DNA of 64,000 nucleotides from a bacterium. GTDB lineage: Bacteria; Bacillota; Bacilli; Lactobacillales; Streptococcaceae. A program made the position numbers and the translations under genes. Within the stretch, counting starts at the first letter, position 1; every line of letters begins with the position of its first letter. Location: assembly GCA_905221205.1 (NCBI GenBank), contig CAJNCG010000003.1, positions 1-64,000 of the forward strand, given 5' to 3'. Positions 49,107-57,195 of the stretch are shown here, one piece after another. The notes beneath the pieces are model-generated. The model saw only the letters and a program-made list of their open reading frames with translations, was not told the origin of the DNA and made no database searches.

Positions 49107-49202
49107 TTAATCAATAAATTGAATGGCTGTTATATCAAATGGAGACTTTATCACTCTGGTAATTCTACCTCCAAGCTCATATCCGAAAGTACAGCGAATC
49201 AC
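49107..49202 (-). other. Short 31-codon ORF remnant
   Basis: A GTG-initiated frame (starts VIRCTFGYELGG, ends SPFDITAIQFID) lies directly after the exporter permease on the minus strand, with AAGGA a few bases before it. Composition looks protein-like but it is too short to place. It may be the 3' relic of an older gene or a real small product. Confidence 0.35.
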
Positions 49203-49237
49203 TTCCTTTAGTCAAACATATAACTGAACAACATTGT

Positions 49238-50023
49238 TTATCTTCCTGCACTTTCATATTTTTTCAATCCTTTTCTAAAAATTGTACGACTGATAATAAT
49301 CAAAAAAACTGTAAAAACTATTTGATAGAAAAATAGGTTTAATGTATCTTTCCCTAAAAATATTAATACTGCAGGATTGGCAATTAATAAATTGGGAACA
49401 AATAACATAGTGATCAATCTGTTAATACCTGTAAAAATATTATATGGATACTTAGAAATTCCAATATAATTCAAAAATACATCTACTTTTGAAAATTTAG
49501 TTGGGAACCAAAATGAACTAATCGTTATTAGAAACCAAATTGAATAATATATAATACAACCACACATTAAAGAAAGGATATAAAATAATATTTTTAATGA
49601 ATTTAAATGTACATTTAAATTTCCATAACTTATAAAAATGATCGCAAGACCAAAAAAAGTATTCACGAATTGAACTAAATTAAATGATCTAAAAATATAG
49701 AACAACTGAGTATCAAACGGCCTCAATAAAATTTGATCCAAGTTACCACTCAAAATATCTGATTCTAAAATTCCCATACTTCTAATTAACAATCCCATCA
49801 TAACTCCATCTACAATAGTGTAGGAACCTACCAAAAATAAAATTTGATAATAGTCCCAACCATTAAAAGAGTCTATGTTTAAGAAAATCAATCTAAAAAA
49901 TACAATAGGTAAACCAATCCACAGTATCGACGAAAATAGACCACAAAAGAAGTCAAAATGAAAATTCATATCAGATTTAAAACCAAAATGAAGTAGCCTA
50001 AAAATTACTTTTATTCTAAACAT
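49238..50023 (-). CDS. ABC-2 family permease, second subunit
   Basis: 261 residues from ATG at 50023 behind GGGAGGATAAA. It has about six hydrophobic segments and resembles the ABC-2 family permeases (DUF990/PF06182-like), with RSMGILESDILSGNLDQILLRPF near residues 83-105 typical of that family. The gene is very AT-rich. It follows the first permease immediately and forms a heterodimeric exporter with it. The substrate is unknown. Confidence 0.85.
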   Translation of the reverse strand: MFRIKVIFRLLHFGFKSDMNFHFDFFCGLFSSILWIGLPIVFFRLIFLNIDSFNGWDYYQILFLVGSYTIVDGVMMGLLIRSMGILESDILSGNLDQILLRPFDTQLFYIFRSFNLVQFVNTFFGLAIIFISYGNLNVHLNSLKILFYILSLMCGCIIYYSIWFLITISSFWFPTKFSKVDVFLNYIGISKYPYNIFTGINRLITMLFVPNLLIANPAVLIFLGKDTLNLFFYQIVFTVFLIIISRTIFRKGLKKYESAGR

Positions 50024-50024
50024 T

Positions 50025-50819
50025 TTATCCTCCCACATTTGAGAAGTGCTCCACTCCTTTTCTCAATATGAATCTTGATATAATATAAAAAATGATGCAC
50101 CAAATCAATTGAATACAAATAATTCTCAAATAGTCTATTAATTTATATGTATCATTACTAAACATCTGAAGCGGTTCATATACTAAGTATTTAAAAGGTA
50201 ATACATCTAAAAACAGACGAAAATTATTTGAAAAAAAACTTAAAGGCAATAATATTCCTGATAAAAACTGAATTACTATTTCTTTAACAGTAAGGACAAA
50301 AAATATATTTTCTAACCAAAAAGAAAGCATACCTACACAACATGATATTAAAAACCATAGAACCATAGATAGAATAATTGCAATACTTCCTAAAATAAGA
50401 ATTTCAATGGTTAATAACTCATTCTTGTAATAAACACTGGAGAATAAAATGACAGGAATGATGATAAATAATAAATGAGCAAGCCTATCTCCAAGCATTT
50501 TACAAAAATAATACTTATAAAAAGTAACAGGTTTTATTAATATGCTAAAAAAATTTCCTGAATGAACATCGTCATTGATTTCCCAATCAACTGGATAAAA
50601 AACAAAATATGAAAAAATTATAGTCCCCAAATAGTATTGAACCATTGAGGTAAAATCATATCCTGCTATATTTATCTGGTTACTCTGATATATATACGTC
50701 CATAAAAATACTGATATCATAATTTGTATACTTGCCTGTAACATTAACAATAGTACACTTGATTTATAGTTCAAAATAGATCGAAATGATATCAGAATAA
50801 TAGACATTTCTTTTTTCAA
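50025..50819 (-). CDS. ABC-2 family permease, first subunit
   Basis: 264 residues, about six transmembrane helices. It shares the layout of its partner, including DVHSGNFFSILIKPVTFYKY near residues 77-96, the equivalent of the ILSGNLDQILLRPF motif. Its start overlaps the ATPase stop by 4 nt. Codon use is AT-biased relative to the core neighbours, consistent with horizontal gain. Confidence 0.85.
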   Translation of the reverse strand: MKKEMSIILISFRSILNYKSSVLLLMLQASIQIMISVFLWTYIYQSNQINIAGYDFTSMVQYYLGTIIFSYFVFYPVDWEINDDVHSGNFFSILIKPVTFYKYYFCKMLGDRLAHLLFIIIPVILFSSVYYKNELLTIEILILGSIAIILSMVLWFLISCCVGMLSFWLENIFFVLTVKEIVIQFLSGILLPLSFFSNNFRLFLDVLPFKYLVYEPLQMFSNDTYKLIDYLRIICIQLIWCIIFYIISRFILRKGVEHFSNVGG

Positions 50820-51802
50820 TTGTGCTCCTTTTTTGTAAAATAGTTTTGTAAAATAATTTCTTCTAAAGAAAGATTTGATATTTCAAAATCTTCTATATCT
50901 ACAAGCTTATTGATTGATTCTAATGTCTCAAAGACAAAATCTCTAGGTATTTTTAGTATACATTCCGATTTTGTTTGAGAAATGACTACTACTCCTTTAA
51001 CAGAGCATAACTCTGGTACAAAATCTAATGTCATTTTTATCTTTAAATATTTAAAATCAGAAAATTTAGATAAAATAACATCCATTGACTCCTGCAAAAT
51101 AATTTTTCCTTTGTCAATGACGATTAATTCGTCACAAACAGACGAAATATCATCCATATCATGACTCGTTAAAATAATAGTAGTATGACATTCTTCATTC
51201 ATTTTCTTTAAAAATGTTCTGATATCTTTTTTAGACTGTATATCTAACCCTATAGTAGGCTCGTCTAAAAATAATATTTCCGGACTTGTTAAAGATGCCG
51301 CGATAAACTCCATTTTCATTTTTTGTCCAAGAGAGAGGGTCCGGACCTGCTGGTAAAGCTGATCTTTTACATTCAACAAATTGCTTAATTCCTGAATTCG
51401 TTCTTGTAAAATCGCCGGTTCTACCTCATATAAAGTACCAATCAATTGAAAATAATCCATAGCCGAAACATCTTGAAATAACTGTAATTTATTTCCTACT
51501 ACTATTGAAATTTTTTTTCTAAAATTTATACTTCTTTTAAATGGAATTTCTCCATTCACTTCTAATTTTCCGGAACTAGGATAAAGAGTCCCAGTCAACA
51601 TTTTAATCGTTGTGGATTTACCAGCTCCATTACTCCCAATAAAGCCAACTATACTCCCTCTCTTAATCGTAAAACTAATATCTTGAACAGCTCGAATCGT
51701 TATTTGATTACGTTTCAAAAATCTCTTGATAAATGGGAGTCTTGAATCAAAATTATAAAAATTTTTAGATAAATTCTGAGCATTAATAACTATTTCACTC
51801 AT
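50816..51802 (-). CDS. ABC transporter ATP-binding protein (NatA/DrrA-like)
   Basis: 328 residues from ATG at 51802 behind AAGGAGAG; the extra upstream codons lack a ribosome site. Walker A FIGSNGAGKST (about 57-67), signature LSLGQKMKMEF, Walker B EILFLDEPTIGLD, and a switch His in LTSHDMDD. A ~95-residue C-terminal extension follows. The ATPase-permease-permease order matches drug, lipid or peptide exporters; such modules often give self-protection against peptides, but that is inference. Confidence 0.92.
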   Translation of the reverse strand: MSEIVINAQNLSKNFYNFDSRLPFIKRFLKRNQITIRAVQDISFTIKRGSIVGFIGSNGAGKSTTIKMLTGTLYPSSGKLEVNGEIPFKRSINFRKKISIVVGNKLQLFQDVSAMDYFQLIGTLYEVEPAILQERIQELSNLLNVKDQLYQQVRTLSLGQKMKMEFIAASLTSPEILFLDEPTIGLDIQSKKDIRTFLKKMNEECHTTIILTSHDMDDISSVCDELIVIDKGKIILQESMDVILSKFSDFKYLKIKMTLDFVPELCSVKGVVVISQTKSECILKIPRDFVFETLESINKLVDIEDFEISNLSLEEIILQNYFTKKEHN

Positions 51803-51850
51803 ATATCTCTCCTTTCGATAAAATATATTTACTTGTACTTTTTCCATACT

Positions 51851-52072
51851 TTACCAAAATGCTAAAGATTGAGCTAAAATCTTCGGGATGGGTAAAATAA
51901 TAGATGTTAAATATATGTCTTCGTGTACTTCTGTTATTAAATCAATAATCCTCTGACTACTCTTAGAAGATATCAAAAATTCCGACCACAACGTTTCTTA
52001 TTGATTTTATAACGGTTATAGTAATCATACATTTAAAGATTCAAATTCCATAATCCATTCCTTGCTATTCAT
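51851..52072 (-). pseudogene. Decayed ORF upstream of the ABC exporter
   Basis: A GGAGG-preceded ATG at 52072 opens MNSKEWIMEFESLN, then meets a stop. The reading frame continues shifted as YDYYNRYKINKK, and shifts again to ISSKSSQRIIDLITEVHEDI...LAFW-stop at 51851. Three frames in succession read as protein-like, which indicates a ~70-residue gene broken by two frameshifts. The family is unknown. It immediately precedes the exporter and may have been its first gene. Confidence 0.5.
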
Positions 52073-52277
52073 AAATTACCTCCATTTTTTATAGTCAGTC
52101 TAATATCTACAATTTTCTATATAATATTATTGTATCATTATTTTATATATTCGTATATAAATAAGACAATATTCCTCATAACTAATTTACATTAAACAGA
52201 GATAAATCAGTCAAAAATTAATTATTTAACTAACATAGCGAGCATAAATAACTTATACCTATAAAGACTTACTCCTA

Positions 52278-52873
52278 TGATCTACTTAACCTCATAATCA
52301 TCAAAATCAAAACAAATATTTAGTCAAATTTTGGTCACACTTTGGTCAAAAATTCCAAAAATACTAAGTTATTTTAAATATTCTCCTTTTTTGTTAAAAT
52401 TTCACCAGTTTCAGCATATAAAGGTAAATTATATCTTCTTACTTTTTTCCAAAACAGCAACAGCCTTATCAGAATATAAAACCATAGCTTCAATCCTCTT
52501 TTACATCATCTTCAATATCTAGTTTCACTTCAAAAGGAATACTTCTAGTTAAAACACATTGCTTCAAAAATAACTTTACAGCAGTTGTCATATCTAAACC
52601 TAATTCATTAAAAATTGCAGTTGCTTCTTTTTTTAAATCATCATCAACTCTAACAGCAATTTGTGGCATAGTATTTTCTCCTTTTTATTCTGTATGTCTA
52701 TTGTATCACTTCCAGACAGACAAATTCAAATTTTTATACATATTAAATACAAAATAAAATAGACCAGCTTCCTGATCTACTTTATTCTATATTCATAAAA
52801 ATCAAAACAAATTTTTGGTCAAATTTTGGTCAACGTTTGGTCAAAAAAACAAAATATACTATACTATTTTAAA
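52278..52873. repeat. 101-bp imperfect direct repeat flanking the antitoxin remnant
   Basis: Copies at 52278-52378 and 52773-52873 share tgatctact, then aaaatcaaaacaaat, gtcaaattttggtca and tttggtcaaaaa, then attttaaa, in the same order and spacing. They enclose the RelB-like pseudogene. The upstream copy is next to tRNA-Arg(CCT). They may be duplicated 3' ends of integrase genes or element ends. Confidence 0.75.
52374..52669 (-). pseudogene. RelB/DinJ-type antitoxin, frameshifted
   Basis: From the ATG at 52669 (behind AGGAGA) a 59-codon ORF encodes MPQIAVRVDDDLKKEATAIF and ends at 52490 with TGA. The ribbon-helix-helix N-terminal half is typical of the RelB/DinJ antitoxins (LGLDMTTAVKLFLKQCV, IPFEV). 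Downstream the missing C-terminus is still readable in two other frames (IEAMVLYSDKAVAVLEKSKK, then YNLPLYAETGEILTKKENI-stop). Two frameshifts therefore separate it from a full ~100-residue antitoxin. No toxin gene is adjacent. Confidence 0.82.
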
Positions 52874-52945
52874 AAACTAAATTGTGATGATTGCCTATAA
52901 ATAAAGACTTTGAATATTCTTTATGTTTCTTTACGCTTCTTAAAA

Positions 52946-53017
52946 TGCCCCCTGCAGGAATCGAACCTGCAACTACTCCTTAGGAGGGAGTTGTTATATC
53001 CATTGAACTAAGGGAGC
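52946..53017 (-). tRNA. tRNA-Arg (anticodon CCT)
   Basis: 72 nt on the minus strand. Acceptor arms GCTCCCT / AGGGGGC, anticodon stem ACTCC/GGAGT with loop CTCCTAA giving CCT (reads AGG), T-arm GCAGGTTCGATTCCTGC. The discriminator is A and CCA is not encoded. The 3' end faces the AT-rich accessory block, the usual side for tRNA-targeting integrases. Confidence 0.96.
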
Positions 53018-53023
53018 TAGATA

Positions 53024-53052
53024 AAAACTCTGCTAAATAAGCAGAGTTTTTT
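53024..53052. terminator. Bidirectional terminator between rplS and tRNA-Arg
   Basis: Perfect 10-bp stem AAAACTCTGC / GCAGAGTTTT, loop TAAATAA, with T-runs on both strands. It ends rplS transcription just before the tRNA. Confidence 0.88.
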
Positions 53053-53059
53053 AGTCGAA

Positions 53060-53407
53060 TTAACGACGGATTTCTTTGATACGAGCTGCTTTACCTTGAA
53101 GAGCACGCAAGTAGTACAATTTCGCACGACGTACTTTACCGTAACGAACAACTTCGATTTTTTCAACACGTGGAGTGTGGATTGGGAAGATACGCTCAAC
53201 ACCTACACCGTTAGAAATTTTACGAACTGTGTAGTTTTCTGAGATACCAGCACCTTTACGTGCGATAACAACACCTTCAAAAATCTGGATACGTTCACGG
53301 TTACCTTCGACAACTTTCGCGTGTACACGAACAGTGTCACCAGGACGGAATGATGGGATATCTGTACGAAGTTGACCTTCAGTCAAGCTTTGGATTAATG
53401 GATTCAT
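53060..53407 (-). CDS. rplS: 50S ribosomal protein L19
   Basis: 115 residues, standard length. The N-terminal [20 protein letters not shown], the central [20 protein letters not shown] and the basic C-terminus ([20 protein letters not shown]) are diagnostic. It lies at the 30S/50S interface. A structured leader precedes it. Confidence 0.98.
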
Positions 53408-53414
53408 TTTATTC

Positions 53415-53515
53415 TCCTATCTTTGTCAATCTTGAGGAACCTTCCTCAGCGGATAAACTGTATTTTTGTGCGTCCATTACACACAAGATACAGTTTACCA
53501 AATTTCCACAAAAAA
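53415..53515 (-). promoter_or_regulatory. L19-type mRNA leader
   Basis: The minus-strand leader folds into a long stem AAACTGTAT / ATACAGTTT enclosing TTGTG...CACAA, followed by a second perfect hairpin TGAGGAA-GG-TTCCTCA just before rplS. An L19 leader family is known from Firmicutes and probably mediates autoregulation. My assignment rests on position and fold. Confidence 0.65.
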
Positions 53516-53525
53516 GTAAAGAAAT

Positions 53526-53855
53526 TTATAGCAGAATTCCTAAAAAAATCGCAACTAAACCACCTAAGTAGGTCAAAGTCAAGTAAGAATAAAATACCTT
53601 CTTATCGCTTAGCAGTCTTTGAAGTTCGTCATTCAAGGTCGAAAAAGTTGACAAACCTCCACAAAATCCTGTCGCTAGAATAGCATAGACTTCCTTGGAC
53701 TCCACATAATTGTAGAATAAGCCAATCAAAAAGCACCCTAAAAGATTGGCTATGAGCGTTCCGAGTGGCAATTTAGAAGCTTGATTATAGCGGGAAAAGA
53801 AATACCGTACTAGGGCTCCGCAGCCACAAGCAATTGCAAGATAAATGATTACCAT
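53526..53855 (-). CDS. crcB: Fluoride channel subunit CrcB (second of pair)
   Basis: 109 residues with four TM segments, Fluc family. The pore/Na-site stretch TGFCGGLSTFST (residues ~70-81) is diagnostic. It overlaps the first crcB by 7 nt. Tandem dissimilar copies are typical of heterodimeric Fluc in streptococci. Confidence 0.95.
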   Translation of the reverse strand: MVIIYLAIACGCGALVRYFFSRYNQASKLPLGTLIANLLGCFLIGLFYNYVESKEVYAILATGFCGGLSTFSTLNDELQRLLSDKKVFYSYLTLTYLGGLVAIFLGILL

Positions 53856-54223
53856 TTCTTCCTCCCCAAATAGTAAGCTAAAAGCAGACCTCCACCGATG
53901 CTCAAAAGCAAATACAGGACCAAACTCAGATAACGCCCTGTATCAAGCAGTTTCACAGCATCAAGCATGAGGCTAGAAAAGGTTGTTAAACCTCCGCAAA
54001 AACCCGTCCCCAGTGCTAAAACCAAGCCTTTACTATTACCCTTATAGACCAGATAGCCTTTTACCAAATAAACCAAGCAGAAAATACCCAGATAGTTAAC
54101 AAAGAGAGTTCCCCAAGGAAAATCTGGACTGGCTGGTAACCAAGTGGAAACTAGATAGCGGACAAGTCCGCCCAACATGGCAGCTAGAAAAATTCCTAGC
54201 GGATAAAATTGTTCTTTTTTCAT
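53849..54223 (-). CDS. crcB: Fluoride channel subunit CrcB (first of pair)
   Basis: 124 residues, four TM segments. The motif TGFCGGLTTFSSL is near residue 75. The start overlaps the chorismate mutase stop by 4 nt. With its tandem partner it exports fluoride. No fluoride riboswitch is visible upstream. Confidence 0.95.
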   Translation of the reverse strand: MKKEQFYPLGIFLAAMLGGLVRYLVSTWLPASPDFPWGTLFVNYLGIFCLVYLVKGYLVYKGNSKGLVLALGTGFCGGLTTFSSLMLDAVKLLDTGRYLSLVLYLLLSIGGGLLLAYYLGRKKW

Positions 54224-54486
54224 TTGATGTTTTGATCCTGATAATCACGTGAACGTTTGAGTATGTCAGAAAAAGTCGCGACAATAGTCTCCTGATAGCG
54301 CTTGTCCTCTACACGACTTCTAACCTTTTCAAAAATAACTTCTTCTCTCTTAGTATCTAAAATCGGTTTTCCTGAAGCTTTCTTATAGGCAACTACCCCC
54401 TCAACCAAATGCATTCTTTCTTCTAACAGTTTGACAATTTGGTCGTCGATTTGATCAATTTCTTGACGAATAATATCTAAATCCAT
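54220..54486 (-). CDS. Chorismate mutase, AroQ type
   Basis: 88 residues, all-helical AroQ class. DIIRQEIDQIDDQIVKLLEERM at the N-terminus carries the conserved Arg and Asp/Glu residues, and KREEVIFEKVR follows. Converts chorismate to prephenate for Phe/Tyr synthesis. It is translationally coupled to crcB by overlap. Confidence 0.93.
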   Translation of the reverse strand: MDLDIIRQEIDQIDDQIVKLLEERMHLVEGVVAYKKASGKPILDTKREEVIFEKVRSRVEDKRYQETIVATFSDILKRSRDYQDQNIK

Positions 54487-54561
54487 ACAGTCTCCTCCTT
54501 TATTTGAATTATTGTATCAAAAAGCCACCAAATAGGCTAGTAAAATCCCAACTCACGATAA

Positions 54562-54592
54562 GAAAAATGCACTGATTGATTGCATCAGCGCA
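54562..54592 (-). terminator. Flavodoxin gene terminator
   Basis: Minus-strand stem TGCGCTGAT / ATCAGTGCA followed by TTTTT, 10 nt after the flavodoxin stop. Confidence 0.8.
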
Positions 54593-54601
54593 CTTTTATG
54601 C

Positions 54602-55045
54602 TTATCCTACTTTAGCAGCCAATTCTTCTGCGAATTGTTCCAAGCGTTCGATATCTTCTTCCTCGGCAGAAAGATCAACTTTGACACACTCTGAACCTTT
54701 TTCTGCTCCTGTTGACACAAAGACACGATCAAAGTCATCAACAGCCTTACAGAATTCATCGTAGAAGGTATCTCCTGAGCCAACCACTCCGTAGATTTTA
54801 CCATTCAAGTTTAGGTCTGCAAGGTCTTCGTAGAAGTCCATCATCTCATCTGGTAATTCTCCATCACCGTAAGTATAGGTCGCAACGATAGCGATGTCTG
54901 CTTCCAAGAAGTCTGAAGCGTCAACAGTTGTACATTCATCAACATCGACATCCAAGCCCAAGTCACGTAATTTATCTGCTACAATATCTGCAATTTCTTC
55001 GGTATTACCGGTCATACTGGCAAATACAATTTTTGCTAATGCCAT
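54602..55045 (-). CDS. Flavodoxin
   Basis: 147 residues. Phosphate-binding loop SMTGNTEEIA is at 11-20, then TYTYGDGELPDE and SGDTFYDEFCKAVD, typical of short-chain flavodoxins that bind FMN. Acts as a low-potential electron carrier. Its partner reductase is not in this window. Confidence 0.95.
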   Translation of the reverse strand: MALAKIVFASMTGNTEEIADIVADKLRDLGLDVDVDECTTVDASDFLEADIAIVATYTYGDGELPDEMMDFYEDLADLNLNGKIYGVVGSGDTFYDEFCKAVDDFDRVFVSTGAEKGSECVKVDLSAEEEDIERLEQFAEELAAKVG

Positions 55046-55148
55046 ATCGTCCTCCTCAATTTATCTTTCTCCATTATATCACATCTTTTTCATTTTAAAA
55101 ATAAAAATTCTTGTGCTACAATGAAATGAGAAAGAATTGAGGTTATTT

Positions 55149-56084
55149 ATGGACATTTGCCATCAAATTTTAGAAAAAATCAAAGAATACGACACGATTA
55201 TCATTCACCGCCATATGAAACCAGACCCTGATGCCTTGGGAAGTCAGGTGGGATTGAAAGCCTTGCTGGAACATCATTTCCCAGAAAAAACCATCAAAGT
55301 CGTTGGTTTTAATGAACCAACTCTTACTTGGATGGCTGAAATGGATCTTGTTGAAGATAGCGCCTACCAAGGCGCCCTTGTCATCGTCTGTGATACTGCC
55401 AACACTGCTCGTATCGATGATAAACGCTATAGTCAAGGTGATTTTCTCATTAAGATTGACCACCATCCAAATGATGATGTATATGGTGACCTATCATGGG
55501 TGGATACTAGTTCAAGTAGCGCTAGTGAAATGATTACCCTATTTGCCCAAACAACCCAACTGGCCTTGTCATATCGAGCTGCTGAGTTGCTCTTTGCAGG
55601 AATTGTTGGTGATACAGGTCGCTTCCTCTACCCTTCTACCACTGCACGCACCCTCCGCCTGGCTGCCTCTCTGAGAGAACAGAACTTTGACTTTGCAGCT
55701 CTCACTCGCAAAATGGACACTATGAGCTACAAAATTGCTAAACTTCAAGGCTACATCTACGACCATCTGGAAGTGGATGAAAATGGTGCAGCTCGAGTTA
55801 TCCTGAGTCAAGATATCTTGAAACAATTCAATGTTACCGATGCTGAAACTGCAGCAATTGTGGGTGCACCTGGACGCATTGACAGTGTGAGCCTCTGGGG
55901 AATTTTTGTGGAACAGGCTGATGGCCACTACCGCGTTCGCTTACGCAGTAAAATCCATCCTATCAATGAAATTGCCAAAGAACATGATGGCGGAGGCCAC
56001 CCTCTAGCAAGCGGTGCTAATTCCTATAGCCTAGAGGAAAACGAAATCATCTACCAAAAGTTAAAAAACTTACTTAAAAACTGA
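55149..56084 (+). CDS. pde2: DHH-family nano-RNase / pApA phosphodiesterase
   Basis: 311 residues from ATG at 55149 behind TTGAGG; a TTG four codons upstream overlaps that site. DHH motifs are HRHMKPDPDALGS, VCDTAN (the Asp), KIDHHPND and GDTGRF, plus a C-terminal DHHA1 domain with GGGHPLASGA. Related NrnA/Pde2 proteins cut pApA from c-di-AMP breakdown and short RNAs. Synteny with pneumococcal pde2 (before rpmE2) supports the name. Confidence 0.93.
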   Translation: MDICHQILEKIKEYDTIIIHRHMKPDPDALGSQVGLKALLEHHFPEKTIKVVGFNEPTLTWMAEMDLVEDSAYQGALVIVCDTANTARIDDKRYSQGDFLIKIDHHPNDDVYGDLSWVDTSSSSASEMITLFAQTTQLALSYRAAELLFAGIVGDTGRFLYPSTTARTLRLAASLREQNFDFAALTRKMDTMSYKIAKLQGYIYDHLEVDENGAARVILSQDILKQFNVTDAETAAIVGAPGRIDSVSLWGIFVEQADGHYRVRLRSKIHPINEIAKEHDGGGHPLASGANSYSLEENEIIYQKLKNLLKN

Positions 56085-56092
56085 TAAAATAC

Positions 56093-56121
56093 TTGCCAAA
56101 CTTTTCAGAATCTGATAGACT
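56093..56121 (+). promoter_or_regulatory. rpmE2 promoter
   Basis: -35 TTGCCA (56093-56098), 17-nt spacer, -10 TAGACT (56116-56121), about 59 nt before the rpmE2 start. Confidence 0.65.
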
Positions 56122-56179
56122 AGTATGGTAACAATCTATGGCTCGCAAAGAGACCATGGCAGAAAGGAAATATTGCAAA

Positions 56180-56422
56180 ATGAAAAAAGATATCCATCCA
56201 GAATATCGCCCAGTTGTCTTCATGGACACAACTACTGGTTACCAATTCCTTAGCGGTTCAACAAAACGCTCTAACGAAACAGTTGAGTTCGAAGGCGAAA
56301 CTTACCCATTGATCCGTGTGGAAATTTCATCAGACTCACACCCATTCTACACTGGACGTCAAAAGTTCACTCAAGCAGATGGACGCGTGGATCGTTTCAA
56401 CAAAAAATACGGTCTCAAATAA
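56180..56422 (+). CDS. rpmE2: 50S ribosomal protein L31, type B
   Basis: 80 residues from ATG at 56180; the longer upstream frame has poor ribosome site support. Starts [17 protein letters not shown] and ends [20 protein letters not shown]. No CXXC zinc motif, so it is the zinc-free (B) form that can replace L31A when zinc is scarce. A terminator follows. Confidence 0.97.
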
Positions 56423-56426
56423 TGAT

Positions 56427-56456
56427 AAAAAGAACAGTTTCAGCTGTTCTTTTTTC
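56427..56456 (+). terminator. rpmE2 terminator
   Basis: Stem AAAAGAACAG / CTGTTCTTTT with loop TTTCAG and T-run on the plus strand. Confidence 0.92.
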
Positions 56457-56570
56457 TTTCTTGAAATTAACTGCTGTTTTCATGTTCCAGGCTCAAAAAA
56501 AACTTTGCACTCTCGATAGCCACATAATGGTTTCCAGAGTACAAAGTTTTTTATTAGACTTCCTGCGAAA

Positions 56571-57107
56571 CTAGAATTCTAGTTCACAGTTGATAATTCC
56601 AGCAATAAAATTCATTCGTAATCCAAAGCGTTTACGTTGATTTCGATAGGTTGTTGAAAACATTTTAAACGTTTTTACTTTGGCAAAAATATTCTCAACC
56701 TTGATTCTCTCTTTAGATAGCATATGATTATAGGATTTATCTTCAAGAGTTAGTGGCTTAAGTTTGCTTGATTTCCTCGGAGTTTGCGCTTGTGAATACA
56801 TCTTCATGAATCCTTGATAACCACTGTCAGCAAAGATTTTACCAGCTTGTCCGATATTTCTGCGACTCATTTTGAACAATTTCATATCGTGGCAATCATT
56901 ACAGACAAAGGGAGCTTTATCGAGTAGAGGGCAAGGAAGGTTGTTAGAAGTAGAGTCTCTAATTTGTTTATTTCGTTTGACTTCTTTAGAAACAGTAGTC
57001 GGGTCTTTTAGAATAAGTTGCCCGATAGCTTTGAAGGTTTCACCGCGCTCTAAGCCTAATTGGATATCATTACGGTCTGAAAGGGTAAGGTATTTATGTT
57101 TTGTCAT
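56571..57107 (-). pseudogene. Chimeric transposase remnant: IS30-like N-terminus, IS5-like C-terminus
   Basis: One open frame of 178 residues from ATG at 57107. The first ~75 residues (LTLSDRNDIQLGLERGETFK, DPTTVSKEVKRN, CPLLDKAPFVCNDC) match the IS30-family N-terminal HTH region. From about residue 77 the text changes to HDMKLFKMSRRNIG, FADSGYQGF, LSKERIKVENIFAK and STTYRNQRKRFGLRMNFIAGI, typical of the C-terminal DDE part of IS5-family (IS1381-like) transposases. Neither half is complete, so it is very unlikely to transpose. The region between 56490 and 56570 contains inverted-repeat-like sequence. Confidence 0.85.
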
Positions 57108-57159
57108 AGTGGACCTCATTTCTAACTCAAATGTCTCATACTTAATTCCACCATAAAAA

Positions 57160-57195
57160 TCCGTTTTAGACTAATTTCCACTTCGGCTAGCCAAG
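57160..57195. repeat. Palindrome next to IS remnant
   Basis: ttccactt-cggctagcc-aagtggaa, an 8-bp perfect inverted repeat upstream of the chimeric transposase start. It may be an IS end or an intergenic hairpin. Confidence 0.5.

Noticed and set aside
51803..51847. Longer start for the ABC exporter ATPase
   Set aside because: The 15 extra codons lack a ribosome site, while the ATG at 51802 follows AAGGAGAG.
54224..54601. Fluoride riboswitch for the crcB pair
   Set aside because: crcB is preceded by an overlapping chorismate mutase gene, and no crcB-motif aptamer was seen in the upstream gap.
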